DNA of 64,000 nucleotides from Mycoplasma sp. Bg1 (GTDB lineage: Bacteria; Bacillota_I; Bacilli_A; Mycoplasmatales; Hepatoplasmataceae), in contig LSMX01000003.1 of the NCBI GenBank assembly GCA_001641205.1, forward strand, positions 248,001 through 312,000, read 5' to 3'. Shown piece after piece: positions 51,004-62,956 of the stretch. The notes under the pieces were generated by a model. It was not told the origin of the DNA and did not search any database. It was given only the letters and a program-made list of their open reading frames with translations. Made by a program: the position numbers and the translations under genes. The first letter of the stretch is position 1; each line of letters begins with the position of its first letter.

Positions 51004-53496
51004 TTAATTATTTGCTTTCATTTTTAAAGCTACTTGTTCTGATTTAACAACAACTTCTTTTCTTTCTTCAGCTTTTGCATGTTTTTTATCTTTTGTTTCA
51101 AGTTTTGCATAAACAAATTCTAATAAAGATGCAACAGTAAATCCTGTAAAAGCAGCAATAATAAGTGGAATAAAGTATAAAGCAGCATAAGCATAATTAG
51201 TTGCCATAAATCCTATAGTTTCAACATCAGTTGCATTACCATATCCGCCTGCAATATAGATGATCGGTCCACCTCACATTGCAACATTATTTCCCACGTT
51301 TAATGAAACTACAATTGCTCCACCAACTGCTCCTGCAATAACAAATGAGGGAATTCATTTTTTAGGATCTTTTGCTGCAAAGGGAATTGATCCCTCTGTA
51401 ATTCCAAAAAATCCCATAACAGCAGCAGTTCCTGCTGCAGTTTTATCATTTTCATCCATTTTTAAAGGTGTAAATTTACTAAATAGTAATGAAACTAATA
51501 GTACCATTGGTGGAATTGAAACGGCAACCCCACAAATTCCATTAATTTCAGGATGGGTTCCGATAAATATTGTTCCAGTTGCCATGGCAATTTTATTAAT
51601 TGGTCCTCCAAGATCAAAACAAATCATCGCTCCCATTAAAAGTCCTGCAATTCAAAGCATATTATGTTCAATAAGAGTTGTTACTAATGCTCCCATTCCA
51701 ACAGCAAATCAGTAAATTGGCAAATAGATAAAGAATGCAAAAGCTAAATAGAATACAATTGTTATTACTATTGGAATAATTAAAATTGGAACCATTGATT
51801 GAATTGCTTGATGTTCAAAATGATCAGTAAATTTTGTAAAATAATTAGTTCCATACCCAACAGCATACCCAACTGCAACAGCTCCTAAAAATCCAAGTGC
51901 AGTAGGATGATCAAAACTATTAAAACTTAATGTTGCTCAATTAAAGAAGACAGATCATCCTCCAAGTACTTCTGCACTACCAGTTTCACCAACAGTAAGT
52001 ACAAATAATAATGAATCACCAGTTGTTAATGAAGGTGTTATATTCATTGTTAATGATAAAATCATTGCTGGTGCAATTGCTTGTCTTCCTGCAATTGAAT
52101 AAGCAATATATCCACCAAGAATTGGAATATATAGTGTAAATGCTTGCCCTGCTAACATATTAAAAGCATTTGCAACTCCACCTTTTGGAGCAAACACAGT
52201 TGCACCCCCCATTGTTACAAGAGAGATATCACTTCCATCTTTAATTCCTAAATAAGTTGCAATATCCATATATAATGAATCAGTATTTGGTTTTATTTGT
52301 TCAATTATCGGATTAATAATATCTTCAGATATTCCAAGACCAAAAACTCCATCTATTTTATAAGTAGAATCAGTTAAGAAAAAATAAATAATTTGTGATG
52401 CAGTTTCATTTTCACCAGATCATCAAATATTATTACTATCAATTTTCATTTGACCTAAAATTCCATATTGTGCTTCAGTAATTTCTCCTCCAAAAAAAGA
52501 ATAAACTGCTGAAAAACCAAAAGCAGTTGTAAACCCTAATGTAATTCCTGCCATTGCAATAAAAGGAATCATATAAGAAATTCCTGTTAAAAGGTGACGC
52601 ATTGGTCCAGTAGCTAGAGTTTTTTTAGTTTTCTCTTTTGTAATTGTTTCACTCTTATTAATATTTTTTTTCAAACCTTTTCCTTGAATTGATGCTTTTG
52701 CAAGCATATCATCAAATGATTTTGATGCTTTTGTAATTGGTTCTGCAACAGTTGTTTCATAAACCATTTTTCCATCAAATCTTTCCGGATAATCAATTCC
52801 TTTAGATTTAGCAATAATTACATAATCAGCTTCCTCAATTTGTTTAGATGTTAAGGGATTTTTAGTCATTTGTCCCTGTCTTTCAACATGAATATCTCAA
52901 CCTCTTTTTATCCCTTCTTTTTCAAGTGCTTTTGCTGCAATAAAAGTATGTGCTACTCCAGTTGCACAAGTAGTTACTCCAACTACCTTTAAACCTGGAT
53001 TTACTTTATTTGAAACTGTTTTTATTTTTTCTTCAATAGTAATTTTATTATTTGCAACATCATTAATAAAGTTTGCTAATTCTTCTTTTGATGCTGTTTT
53101 TATTTTTTCAATTACTTGTTTATTTGCCAATTGTGATGAAAGAGTAGCTAAGATCTCAAAGTGATCTTCTCTACTTTTTTCTTTCAATGGAACTAGAATT
53201 GAAATAATTAAAGTAACTGGTTTATTATCAAGCGATTCTCATTCAACTGGAGTTTCTGATCTCAAAATTACTATTCATGGTTCTTTTAATCCTTGAATAC
53301 TTCCATGAGGAATTGCAATTCCTTCACCTAAACCAGTGGTCATTTCAACTTCTCTTTTTATTAATCCGTTAATTACATCATTTGGATTATTGACTTTACC
53401 AGATTCAACCATTAAGTTTGCAATAAGTTCAAAAGCAGCATCTTTTGAACTTATTGCACTATCACTAATTAATTTAGTATTTATTAATTCATTCAT
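51004..53496 (-). CDS. fruA: Fructose-type PTS enzyme IIABC, copy 1
   Basis: 830-aa PTS permease. EIIA: GEGIAIPHG with the phospho-His (about residue 55-60 region). EIIB: GVTTCATGVAHTFIAAKALE with the phospho-Cys. EIIC: about ten TM helices, GISYMIPFIAMAGI, FDLGGPINKIAM, FFGITEGSIPFAAKDP. Imports and phosphorylates a hexose, probably fructose. Start ATG 53496 with GGAGG; several UGA-Trp. Paralogue directly upstream. Confidence 0.92.
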
Positions 53497-53520
53497 TATA
53501 TCCTCCAATTTTATAATAAG

Positions 53521-53535
53521 TTTTTTTTTTTTTTT
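53521..53535. repeat. 15-nt poly(T) (poly(A) in fruA1 sense)
   Basis: Fifteen T in a row, 24 nt upstream of the fruA1 ATG. fruA2 has a tract of the same length at nearly the same place. Confidence 0.9.
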
Positions 53536-53555
53536 GTTCTTTAAGATATTACTAA

Positions 53556-53582
53556 TATATACATTTTTCTATATGTATATAC
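53556..53582. promoter_or_regulatory. GTATATAC operator-like inverted repeat, fruA1
   Basis: TATATACAT (53556-53564) and ATGTATATA (53573-53581) with an 8-nt spacer; octamer GTATATAC at 53575-53582. Same distance (39 nt) from the poly(T) tract as in fruA2. Confidence 0.5.
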
Positions 53583-53734
53583 AGAAAAACTAAAGAAAAA
53601 ATAATAGCAATTTTTTATATAGTTCATATTACTACTTTAATAAATTCCTTTCTAATAATTAAAAATGCACTATTTACTCAACTAATAATTTTATTAAATA
53701 ATTTTATATTTAATTAAAATATTAAATTTTTAAA

Positions 53735-53760
53735 ATTATTATTATTATTATTATTATTAT
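53735..53760. repeat. (ATT)8 trinucleotide repeat
   Basis: Eight uninterrupted ATT units plus AT, in the 366-nt gap between fruA2 and fruA1. The rest of the gap holds the fruA2 terminator, the fruA1 operator and AT-rich sequence. Confidence 0.9.
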
Positions 53761-53766
53761 ATTAAA

Positions 53767-53796
53767 CAAAAAAAGACCCTTATGGATCTTTTTTTC
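53767..53796 (-). terminator. Terminator after fruA2
   Basis: AAAAAAAGACCC-TTAT-GGATCTTTTTTT; matches the fruA1 terminator except in the loop. Confidence 0.75.
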
Positions 53797-53862
53797 TATT
53801 TTTTTTAAATCAATACTTAATTAAATTTAGTGTTTTTTTAGTTTTTAAGTTGTCAATTTTAA

Positions 53863-56400
53863 TTAGGCTACTTGTAATTTTAAGGCTAAATCTTGTGTAA
53901 GATCTTGTCTTCCTTCAGAAGCTTCTTGTCTTGCTTTTTTTGCATCTAGTTTATCATAAACAAATTGTAATCCAGAAGCAACTGCAAATCCTGAAAAGGC
54001 TGCAATTACTAATGGCACAAAGTAAAGTAAGGCATATGTATAGTTAGTTGCCATAAATCCATAGTTTGCAACATCGGCTGCATTACCATATCCTCCGGCG
54101 ATGTAAATTATTGGTCCCCCTCACATTGCTACATTATTACCAACATGAAGTGGTGCCATTATTCCTCCACCAATTGCTCCCGCAATCATAAAGGCTGGCA
54201 TTCATTTTCTAGGTTCTTTTGCTGCAAAAGGAATTGATCCCTCTGTAATTCCAAAAAATCCCATAAGTCCTGCAGTTCCTGCTGCTGCTTTATCATCTTC
54301 ATCCATTTTAAGTGGTGTAAATTTACAAAATGCTAATGAAACTAAAAGCACCATTGGTGGAATTGGTGTTGCTACACAGACAATTCCATTAATTTCAGGA
54401 TGGGTTGCAATAAATGCGACCCCAATAGCCATCGCAATTTTGTTTACTGGCCCTCCAAGGTCAAAACAAATCATTGCTCCTAAAATCATTCCGGCAATAA
54501 ATAATAGATCGTTTGCAATTAGTAGTGTTACTAATGCTCCCATTCCAACACCAAACCAATAAATTGGAAGATATCCAAAGAATGCAAAGAATAAGTAAGG
54601 AATAATTGTCATTACTAAAGGAATTATTAATAATGGAACTATTGTTTGAATAGCTTGATGATGGAAACGATCAGTTGTATATTTTGTAAAGAAATTAGTT
54701 CCATATCCAACTGAATAACCAACAGCAACTGCTCCTAAAAATCCAAGTGCTGTTGGATGATCAAAGTTACCAAATCCCATAGGAGTACTTGCTCAGTTAA
54801 AAAATACTGATGCTCCACCATCAGCAGCTGCTACTCCTTTTGCAGATTCAGTTAAAACATATAATAGTGAAGCATCACTTGCCAAAACTGGAGTCATATT
54901 CATAGTTAATGATAAAATCATTGCTGGTGCAATTGCTTTTCTACCAGCAATTGAATAAGCAATATAACCACCAAGAATTGGGATATATAGTGTAAATGCT
55001 TGTCCTGCTAATAAATTAAAAGCATTTGCCATATTATTTTTAGGTGCAAGAGTTGAATAACCGCCCATTACAACAAGTGAAATACTTTCTCCATCACTAA
55101 CAGGAATACCTATTTCTTTAAAATAATCAAAAGCCACTCAATATAGAGCTAGATTTTCAGTAACATTTGTTACAACATCATTAGAATATCCATCAACATA
55201 TCAAGTTGATCCTACTATATCTATAACAATAGCTTGACCTTGAGCTCTTTGTGAAGCATTAGCACTTTCACCCATAATTCCAAGAATAAGTTCTGGAACT
55301 GTTTCAGTAATGGCTACACCTCCTTGTAATCAGAACCCATCTTCTGTTAAAACAATTTGACCTAATTGAGCATATTGATCTTCATTAATATCAACTCCTA
55401 AAAATTGATATATTGGTCCGAAACCAAAGGCGATTGTAAATCCTAAGGTAATCCCTGCCATTGCAATGAAGGGAATCATGTAAGATATACCCATAAGAAG
55501 ATGACGCATTGGTCCAGTGGATAAAGTTTTTTTAGTTCTACCTTCTTTAGTTATAACTGAACTATTACCATTTCCTTTTAAATCAGATGATTGAATTTTT
55601 GCTTTTTCAAGCATATCATCAAGAGATTTATCTGCTTTTGTAATTGGTTCAGCCACATCACAAGAATAAACCATTTTCCCGTCAAATCTTTCAGGGTCTT
55701 CAATTCCCATTGAAATTGCAAAAATTACATAATCAGCTTCTGCAATTTGTTTTGCTGTTAATGCATCCTTTGTCATTTGACCTTGTTTTTCAATATGAAT
55801 ATCTCAACCTCTTTTGGCTCCTGCTTTTTCAAGAGCAGTTGCAGCAATAAAGGTATGAGCCACCCCTACTGAACAAGCGGTTACTCCAACCACTTTTAGT
55901 CTTGGTTCATTTTCATTTAAAATTATATTTAGTTCTTCATTAACAACAAATTTTTTATTTGCAATATCGTTAATTAGTGTTGCTAATTCTTCTTTTGATG
56001 CTGTTTTTATTTTTTCAATTATTTCTTTATTTCCGAGTTGGGATGAAAGATTTGTTAAAATTTCAAAATGATCTTCTCTTGCTCCTTCAAAAGGAACTAA
56101 TATAGAAATAACTAAATCAACTGGTTTTTGATCAAGGGCATTTCACTCCACAGGAATTTCAGGTCTTAAAATAACAATTTGTGGTTCTTTTAATCCAAAA
56201 ATATTCCCATGTGGAATTGCAATTCCTTCACCCAAACCAGTAGTTATTTCAGCTTCTCTTTTTTCTAATCCTTTGATAACATCATTTGGATTATTTATTT
56301 TTCTAGATTTAAACATTAAATTTGCAATAGATGCAAAAGCTGCACTTTTTGAAACTATTGGTTCATCACTGATTAAATCAGGGTTTGTTAATTGATTCAT
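53863..56400 (-). CDS. fruA: Fructose-type PTS enzyme IIABC, copy 2
   Basis: 845 aa with the same domain order as copy 1: EIIA (GEGIAIPHG), EIIB (GVTACSVGVAHTFIAATALE, phospho-Cys), EIIC (GISYMIPFIAMAGI, FDLGGPVNKIAM, ITEGSIPFAAKEP). The most divergent part between copies is the extracellular EIIC region near 55140-55330. RBS TTGGAGGTAC, ATG 56400. The copies may differ in substrate or expression. Confidence 0.92.
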
Positions 56401-56425
56401 TTGTACCTCCAATTTTATTATTTTC

Positions 56426-56440
56426 TTTTTTTTTTTTTTT
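56426..56440. repeat. 15-nt poly(T) (poly(A) in fruA2 sense)
   Basis: Fifteen T, 25 nt upstream of the fruA2 ATG; twin of the fruA1 tract. Confidence 0.9.
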
Positions 56441-56460
56441 GTATAAAAAGATATTGTTAA

Positions 56461-56487
56461 GATATACATATCAAAATATGTATATAC
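56461..56487. promoter_or_regulatory. GTATATAC operator-like inverted repeat, fruA2
   Basis: GATATACATAT-CAAA-ATATGTATATAC; octamer GTATATAC at 56480-56487. Confidence 0.5.
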
Positions 56488-56597
56488 AGTTATAAAAAAG
56501 CAAAAAAATTTAAGAAGTAATTTTTATCTTTTACTTAAATTAAGAGATATTTTAAATGAAGTATTGTAAAATTTAGATATTAGAAAAAGGACGCAAT

Positions 56598-57536
56598 ATG
56601 ATTTTAAAAATAAAACCTGTTTTTAAAGAAAAAATATGAGGAGGTACAAAACTCTTTGATGAATTTGAAATTAAAAATAGAGCTTCATTTAAAAATGTCG
56701 GTGAGGCTTGAGTTGTTTCAGGTTATCAAGGATCTGAAAGTACAATTGTTGGTGAAAAATTAAAATTAAATGAATTTTTTAAAACTCATAGAAAATTTTT
56801 TGATTATTATCCTTCAGAAAATTTTCCTTTACTTGTTAAAATAATTAATCCAGCAGAAGATTTATCAATTCAAGTTCATCCAAATGATTTGCAAGCACAA
56901 CGATTAGATAATTATGAATTTGGAAAAACTGAAGCTTGATACATTTTAGATGCAAAAAAAGACCAAAAAATAATTATTGGAACAAATGCCAAAAATAAAG
57001 AGGAACTTCTTAAAGACATTAAAGAAAAGAATTATGACACTGCTTTTAAAATAGTGGATTGTAAGGTTGGAGATGTTTTTAATATTATCCCAGGGACAAT
57101 TCATGCAATTAAGGGCGGAACTACTTTATATGAAATTCAGCAATCTTCTGATTTAACTTATCGTTTAAATGATTATGATCGCAAAGGATTTGATGGAAAA
57201 CCAAGAGAATTGCATCTAAAAAAAGGTATTGAAGTTGTAAACTTTTTTGCAAAAAACACAAATGATCGAAAATTTATAAAATTTGATGACAATATTTTAA
57301 TTGAATCAGTAATTAGAAATAATCGTTTAGATTTAGATAAAATTACCATTACTGGACCAGTAAAATATACTTTTAATAAGGAAAAACACTTTTTAATTGT
57401 AACTGTAGCTAGTGGCCAGGTAATAATTAATAATCTTAGATTAAATAAATATGAAAGTATTATTATTACTATAGATTCAATGCAAGACATTTCTTTTGAT
57501 GGAGATGCAATTTTACTTGTAGGAAACCCAATTTAA
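56598..57536 (+). CDS. manA: Mannose-6-phosphate isomerase, class I
   Basis: 312 aa. Zinc ligands: QVHPND (Gln and His), KTEAWYIL (Glu) and PGTIHAI (His). Converts mannose-6-P to fructose-6-P. Start MILKIKPVFKEKIWGG, RBS AAAGGACG. Divergent from fruA2; UGA-Trp codons in the first half. Confidence 0.94.
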
Positions 57537-57551
57537 AATTTAGTATTAAAT

Positions 57552-57577
57552 AAAAAAGAGCTTCTAGCTCTTTTTTT
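57552..57577. terminator. Bidirectional terminator between manA and the GH4 gene
   Basis: AAAAAAGAGCT / AGCTCTTTTTTT hairpin between two convergent genes. Confidence 0.8.
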
Positions 57578-57587
57578 ATTATTCTTA

Positions 57588-58904
57588 TTAATTTCTATTT
57601 CAAGGAAGATATTCTTTGTGTGCTTCACAAAGTTCATCAAACACTTTTCTTGCAACTTCTAAATTTGATGTTAAAGGATTAATTGCTAATGCCAAAAAAG
57701 CTTTTTCAATATCTTTTTCAATTGCTGCATCAACAGCTACTATTTCAAATGATTTCATTGCCATAGTAATTCCTCTTACTTGAATTGGAAGATGACCGAT
57801 ATTTAAAGGATGTGCTCCATCTTTGTCTATTATTGATGTTGCTTCTATAGCAGAATCATAAGGCAAATCAACAATTGTTCCATTATTAATAGTATTAACA
57901 ACTTGATATGTTCCTTTATTATTATAAATTTGATTTACTAATTCACAAGCCACCTCTGAATATCTAGCACCTCCACGATATGAAAGTTCAATTGGTTTTA
58001 TATTTAAAGTTGGATCTTTATATTTTTCAAATAAAGATTTTTCTAAACGCACAACTTCTTCTGCCCGAGTTTTATTTTTTTCATAAGCAGCAATTTCTTT
58101 ATTTAAAGCTGATTGTTTATTAAAATAGTAATTATGATAACCACAAAGAAGAATACCTAGATTTTTTACAAAATGTGGTTCATAGTTATATTCTGCAATA
58201 TTATTCATAGTAAGATATGATTCATTTGAAAATTTACCAAGTAGTTCTTCCATTTTATTTATTCCATTATGAACAACTTCAAGTCCAAAAACAAAATGAT
58301 TTAAACCACCCATTTTAACAAACAATTCTTCTTCTGGAATTTCTAGATTTTTAGAAATTGCTCCAAGCATTCCAATTGGAACATTACATAAACCAAGAAC
58401 TTTTTTATGTTTTGCATATTTTAATAATCCTTCTGTTACCATTCCTGATGGATTAGTAAAGTTAATCATTCATGCTTTTGGTGCTAATTCTGCAATGTCA
58501 TTTGCAATTTCAATCATAACCGGTAAGGTTCTTAATAGTTTAAATAATCCCCCAGGACCATTTGTTTCTTGGCCAAGCATTCCATGTGATAATGGAATTC
58601 TTTCATCCTTTACTCTTGCCTGTAAAGCTCCAACTCTAATTTGAGTTAAAACAAAATCTGCTCCTTTGATTGCAGATCTTCGATCAAGAGTTTTAGAAAC
58701 AATTCAATCAAGATTATATTTTTTCAACATTCTTAAGGTAAGGTCATAAATAATTTCCATTTTTTGCTTGCCATTATGTTCATCAATATCAACAAGCCTT
58801 AATTCACCAATAGGTAATTCTTCATGCCTTAGAATTAATCCTTCAATTAATTCTGGAGTATAAGAACTTCCTGCTCCAATAATTGTAATTATAATTTTTT
58901 TCAT
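57588..58904 (-). CDS. 6-phospho-beta-glucosidase, GH4 family
   Basis: 438 aa, NAD- and metal-dependent glycosidase (CelF/LicH type). NAD loop ITIIGAGSSYTPELIEGL; INFTNPSGMVTEGL; GLCNVPIG, the Cys-containing metal motif whose CN-P form fits beta- rather than alpha-glucosidases (CDMP); GGLNHFVFG with the metal His. Ends EYLPWNRN after a UGA-Trp. RBS AGGAGC. Hydrolyses phosphorylated beta-glucosides delivered by the PTS genes upstream. Confidence 0.9.
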
Positions 58905-59013
58905 ATTGCTCCTAAAAATGATCTTAGTTATACAAATACATATAACATAAAAATAATAGTTTAATAATGAATAATATAGAGCTTTTTAAATTGAAGTATA
59001 TATTCAAATTGCA

Positions 59014-59027
59014 GAAGTATATACTTC
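59014..59027. promoter_or_regulatory. GAAGTATATACTTC palindrome upstream of the GH4 gene
   Basis: Perfect 14-bp palindrome with GTATATAC at its centre; a degenerate second copy (GAAGTATATATTC) lies at 58993-59005. Both lie just after the EIIC stop. Confidence 0.55.
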
Positions 59028-59051
59028 TTTTTGTAAATAAACTGATTATTT

Positions 59052-60374
59052 TTATTCAATTTGAGTTTTATTTTCATTAGGCTTTTTGTATAGAAAATGG
59101 AAAAGGAAATAATAAATGCAAGAGAATATAGGCCCAAAAACAAAGATCGTTCATCAGTTAGTAGGGTTTCCAGCAAGAGCAGGAATTATTCCAAAAAAAA
59201 TAACATCAAGAAATCATCCACTAGAAAGCATAATTGTTGTGTGCATAATTGAAAGAAGACCAAAAGAAAGTCCTGTAAAAAAAGCATGAAAAAAATATAA
59301 TCAAGGAATTGTATAAACAAAAAGATATTCAAAAGGTTCTGTAATTCCTGTAAGCATCGGGGTAAAAGCAGCTATTAAAATAATTCTTTTTTGTTTTTTA
59401 TCTTTTGTTTTTCTAATCATAGCAAGTCCTGCTGCAGGAAAAGCAAAAATCATTATCGGAAGAAAACCTTGTTGGTATTGTCCAGGAATAGTTCCTTCTG
59501 TAAGAAGATAAGTATTGCCATTATAGACTCAGGGTTTTCCTGCATTATTAATTGCTTCTTGAAAAGGAATATCATTTCCAAAAAGATAAAGTCAAATTGT
59601 TTTATCTCCCTGAGCTACAATTTGTCCATTTTCTAAAAGTACTCCTCCCGCAGGAGAATACATTACTAATGGAATAAGAAGTGAATGCAATCCAAAAGGA
59701 AGAAGTAAACGATTAACAAAACCATAAGTAAAAGTTGCTATTCCAACTGGTAGGGTACCAATTCATAAAAAAACATATTCAAGTAAATAATAAATAAAGG
59801 GTCAAAAAATTAAAACAAAACTCGCACTACTAATTCCAATCATAAAAGTACATAAAATAAGGATATGATAATTTGTAAAAGTTTTTAATACTTTTCCCAT
59901 TATTAAACCAATGATAATTCCAAAAAATAAAGAAGTATTTAAAACACTAATTCCAATAATATTGGTAAAATAAAAACTTTCTAAACTATATCAAAGCAAA
60001 CCATAAGTATTATCATCATTTTTATAAATAAAACTACCTTGAAATGCAACAAAAATAAGATAAGCAGCCAAAGCAAAAATAATTGCTTTACTATTGTTAT
60101 TCGAAAAAGAATAAGCAACTGATAAAGCAAAAAGAATGGGCAAATTATTAATTAACATAATTCCCATTGTATACATTATATTTGATAAGATAAACACTTC
60201 TTTTGGAGGAAGTAATGAACTAACTCCAATAAAAATTCCTGCAATTGGAAGTAAAGAAATAGGAAGCATTAAACTTGATCCAAGCTGGGAAAAAAAAGCT
60301 TTTATACTAAAACTATCTTCTTGGTAAGAAAGCATAGTTTTTTTTGAATTTAGAGTTTCCAAATCTTTTGTCAT
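59052..60374 (-). CDS. PTS glucose-superfamily EIIC protein
   Basis: 440 aa, EIIC domain only: LGSSLMLPISLLPIAGIFIGV, PFGLHSLLIPLVMYS, TGITEPFEYLFV (GITEPxE). About ten TM segments. No EIIB or EIIA domain, so it must depend on others, perhaps the EIIB of the neighbouring EIICB. No RBS seen; TATAAT lies 30-40 nt upstream. Confidence 0.85.
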
Positions 60375-60441
60375 GTTTATTTAGTTTTCAAAGATATACA
60401 AATTATATAAAACAATTAGTAATTTAAAGCAAATATTTTAA

Positions 60442-62217
60442 CTATTTATTTTTCTTTAATGATTCCTTAAATTCAAAAAGTTTTTGAATATGTTTATTAT
60501 AAGTTAATAAATCATCTTTAATCTGATCAGCTTCTTTTCCAAAAATAATTTGAACACCGTGATCTCCGACTGTAGTAATTGCTAGTGCTCCGAGTTTTTT
60601 TAAATTTTCCTGATTAATATTATTTTTATTATGAACAGTTATTCGCAGTCTTGTAAAACAAGCATCAATTGTAATTAAATTTTTAAATCCCCCAAGATTT
60701 TGAAGAATTTCTTGAACTTTTTTTGATCTTTCAAGATCAATTCCCGTTTCGGGATCAATTCCTTTTGCTTTTAATTTTTTAATATTTAAAATATTTTGTT
60801 CAATTAAATAAATTGTACTTGTACTTTCATTTACTAATTGTGGATTAAATTTTCAAATATAAAGATAAAAAATAGAAAAATAAATTAAAAAATAAAATAT
60901 TCCAAAAAGTAAAATTGGTCAAATAGTAACACCTTGAATTCCAGAAAGAATAAAATCAATTAGTCCTCCATAAAAACTCATTTCTAAATTACTTCCTAAA
61001 AAATTCATAAATAAAACAGAAAATCCTGCCATTCAAATATGAAATCCAAAATATAAAAGTGGTGTTCAAAAGAGAATAAAAAATTCTAAAGGTTCGCTAA
61101 TTCCTGTTAAGAAAGTAGTAATAATTGTCAAAGTAAGTGTAGAAAACATAATTCTTTGATTAATATTTTTAGTTGCTAATATTATTGCTATTCCAGCAGC
61201 TGGAAGAGCAAAAAGTGTTATTGGATAATTTGTTTGTATATAATTTGCAAGATTTTCTTCACCAGAAGTAACAATAAAAGAATTAGATAAATAAGAATAA
61301 ATTTCTTCATTAAAAATAAATAAATTTCCAAACCCACTTCCAAAATTATCTTGAAGATAAAATGTTTTTGATTCTTCTATAAAACTAATATAAAATGAAA
61401 CATCAATTTGATTAGGAATATATACCAAAGGTGATGTAAAAGCATCTTGTAAACCAAAAGGCATTATAACTTTTTCGATTGTTCCAAAAATGAATGAACT
61501 AATTCCTTGGTTAGGAATATTTATAATTAAATTTGAAAGATGGTTTAAACCAATTCCGAAAAGAGGATAAATTAAAAGAAAATACATTGCAAGAATTGGC
61601 ATAAGTAAAAAAGTCATAATAGGAACTAATCTTGTTCCAGAAAAAAAACTTAAAATAGTAGGCAATTTAAAAGCATGAAATTTATTATAAATTCAAGCAA
61701 CAGTAAATCCAACAATTACCCCCCCAAAAAGAGAAGTATTCAAAGTAATTACTCCCATATTTGTTGTTAATATTCCGCTTGGAATATCTTGATAAAATAA
61801 AATATTAAAAGATGATCCCAAATCTCCAGAAATAAAAGGTATTTGAAAAGCATTAAAAATAATTCAACCTACAAAAGCAGAAAATCCCGCAATACCAGCG
61901 TCATCTGTAAAGGTAATTGCGATTGCGATTGCAAAGAAGAGTCCTAAATTAGAAAAAATAATTTCTCCAATTGATTCAAGTATTATCGGAAAAATATATG
62001 CACTTTTATGAAGTATTTGTTGATCTTCTGTATTTCAAATCTCATCTAAAATATTTGTTATTTCTGTTCCAAGACCAAATAACAAACCTGCAAAAGACAA
62101 CAAAATAATTGGAATAATTATTCCCTTTGTTAATTTTTGCAAAAAAAATCTGCTTAATGATTTAGAACTAAGATATTTTTCTTTTGTTTGAATATTATTA
62201 TTTAAAATTTTGTTCAC
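60442..62217 (-). CDS. PTS glucose-superfamily EIICB protein
   Basis: 591 aa. EIIC with TRLVPIMTFLLMPILA, MPFGLQDAFTSPLVYI, TGISEPLEFFIL; a C-terminal EIIB domain with ITIDACFTRLRITV (phospho-Cys) and IIFGKEADQI. No EIIA. Start given as GTG 62217; the RBS-like AAGAGG is directly adjacent to it and an ATT two codons later is an alternative start. It overlaps the end of the upstream gene by 20 nt, so coupled translation is likely. Confidence 0.85.
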
Positions 62218-62842
62218 CTCTTATATTTTTTTCATTAAATTTTGAAAAATAAGTCCACAAAATTGAAGTAAATACAGTAATAATTGCAATAGCAATACAT
62301 GGCCCGATAACTCATCAAATTTTATCAATAGAAAATTCAGAAATAATAAAAGTAATAAATTCTGTAGGATTATCATCTTTTTCTGCTCATTCTTCAATAT
62401 TTTCTAAATCAATATTATCTATTATTATTTTATGATTACTTAAAAAATCATTAAAAGCACTTAAATTAAAAAATAAAATTCCATTAGTAAAATCTAATGT
62501 AACTACATTGTTATTAAATAATCAAAAAAATAAATCTGTAGATGAATCAAAATTTTTTAATCATTCAATATTAGAATAAGTTCCTAATAATTCCTCTCAA
62601 TTTAACTCATTAAAAAAAACTGAAACTACACTAAGAATAACTAAAGTTTGGTCTGGTGAAAATTGTAATTTATATTGATCAATTGAATGAAATCCGAATG
62701 CTGTGATTAAAATTGGAGTAAGCGGAATAATGATTAAAAGCATTATTAGTGTTCAATATTTAAAAAGTTTATAACTAATATAACCTCTTTTATTATTCAT
62801 TTGTTCATCTACTTTACTAATCTCTACATTAAAATTTTTCAA
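62198..62842 (-). CDS. Unknown two-TM membrane protein upstream of PTS EIICB
   Basis: About 214 aa (or 200 from ATG 62800); not recognised. An N-terminal TM helix (YWTLIMLLIIIPLTPILITAF) and a C-terminal TM helix (WWVIGPCIAIAIITVFTSILW) flank an external domain of about 115 residues, Asn/Asp/Phe-rich. The layout with both ends cytoplasmic resembles accessory membrane proteins. The start is uncertain: TTG 62842 or ATG 62800. The gene overlaps the EIICB gene, so it is likely part of that operon. Confidence 0.55.
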
Positions 62843-62956
62843 AATTCTTTTTTCCCTTATTTTAAAAATATTTGATTTTTATTTATTTTCTATATATTTA
62901 ATGTTCTATTAATTACTTCTCAATTAAAAAAAGACTAATTATTAAGTGCATAAAAA

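Noticed and set aside
58961..59176. Minus-strand 71-residue frame overlapping the end of the EIIC gene
   Set aside because: Overlaps the EIIC C-terminus in another frame and the operator palindrome; low complexity with no RBS.
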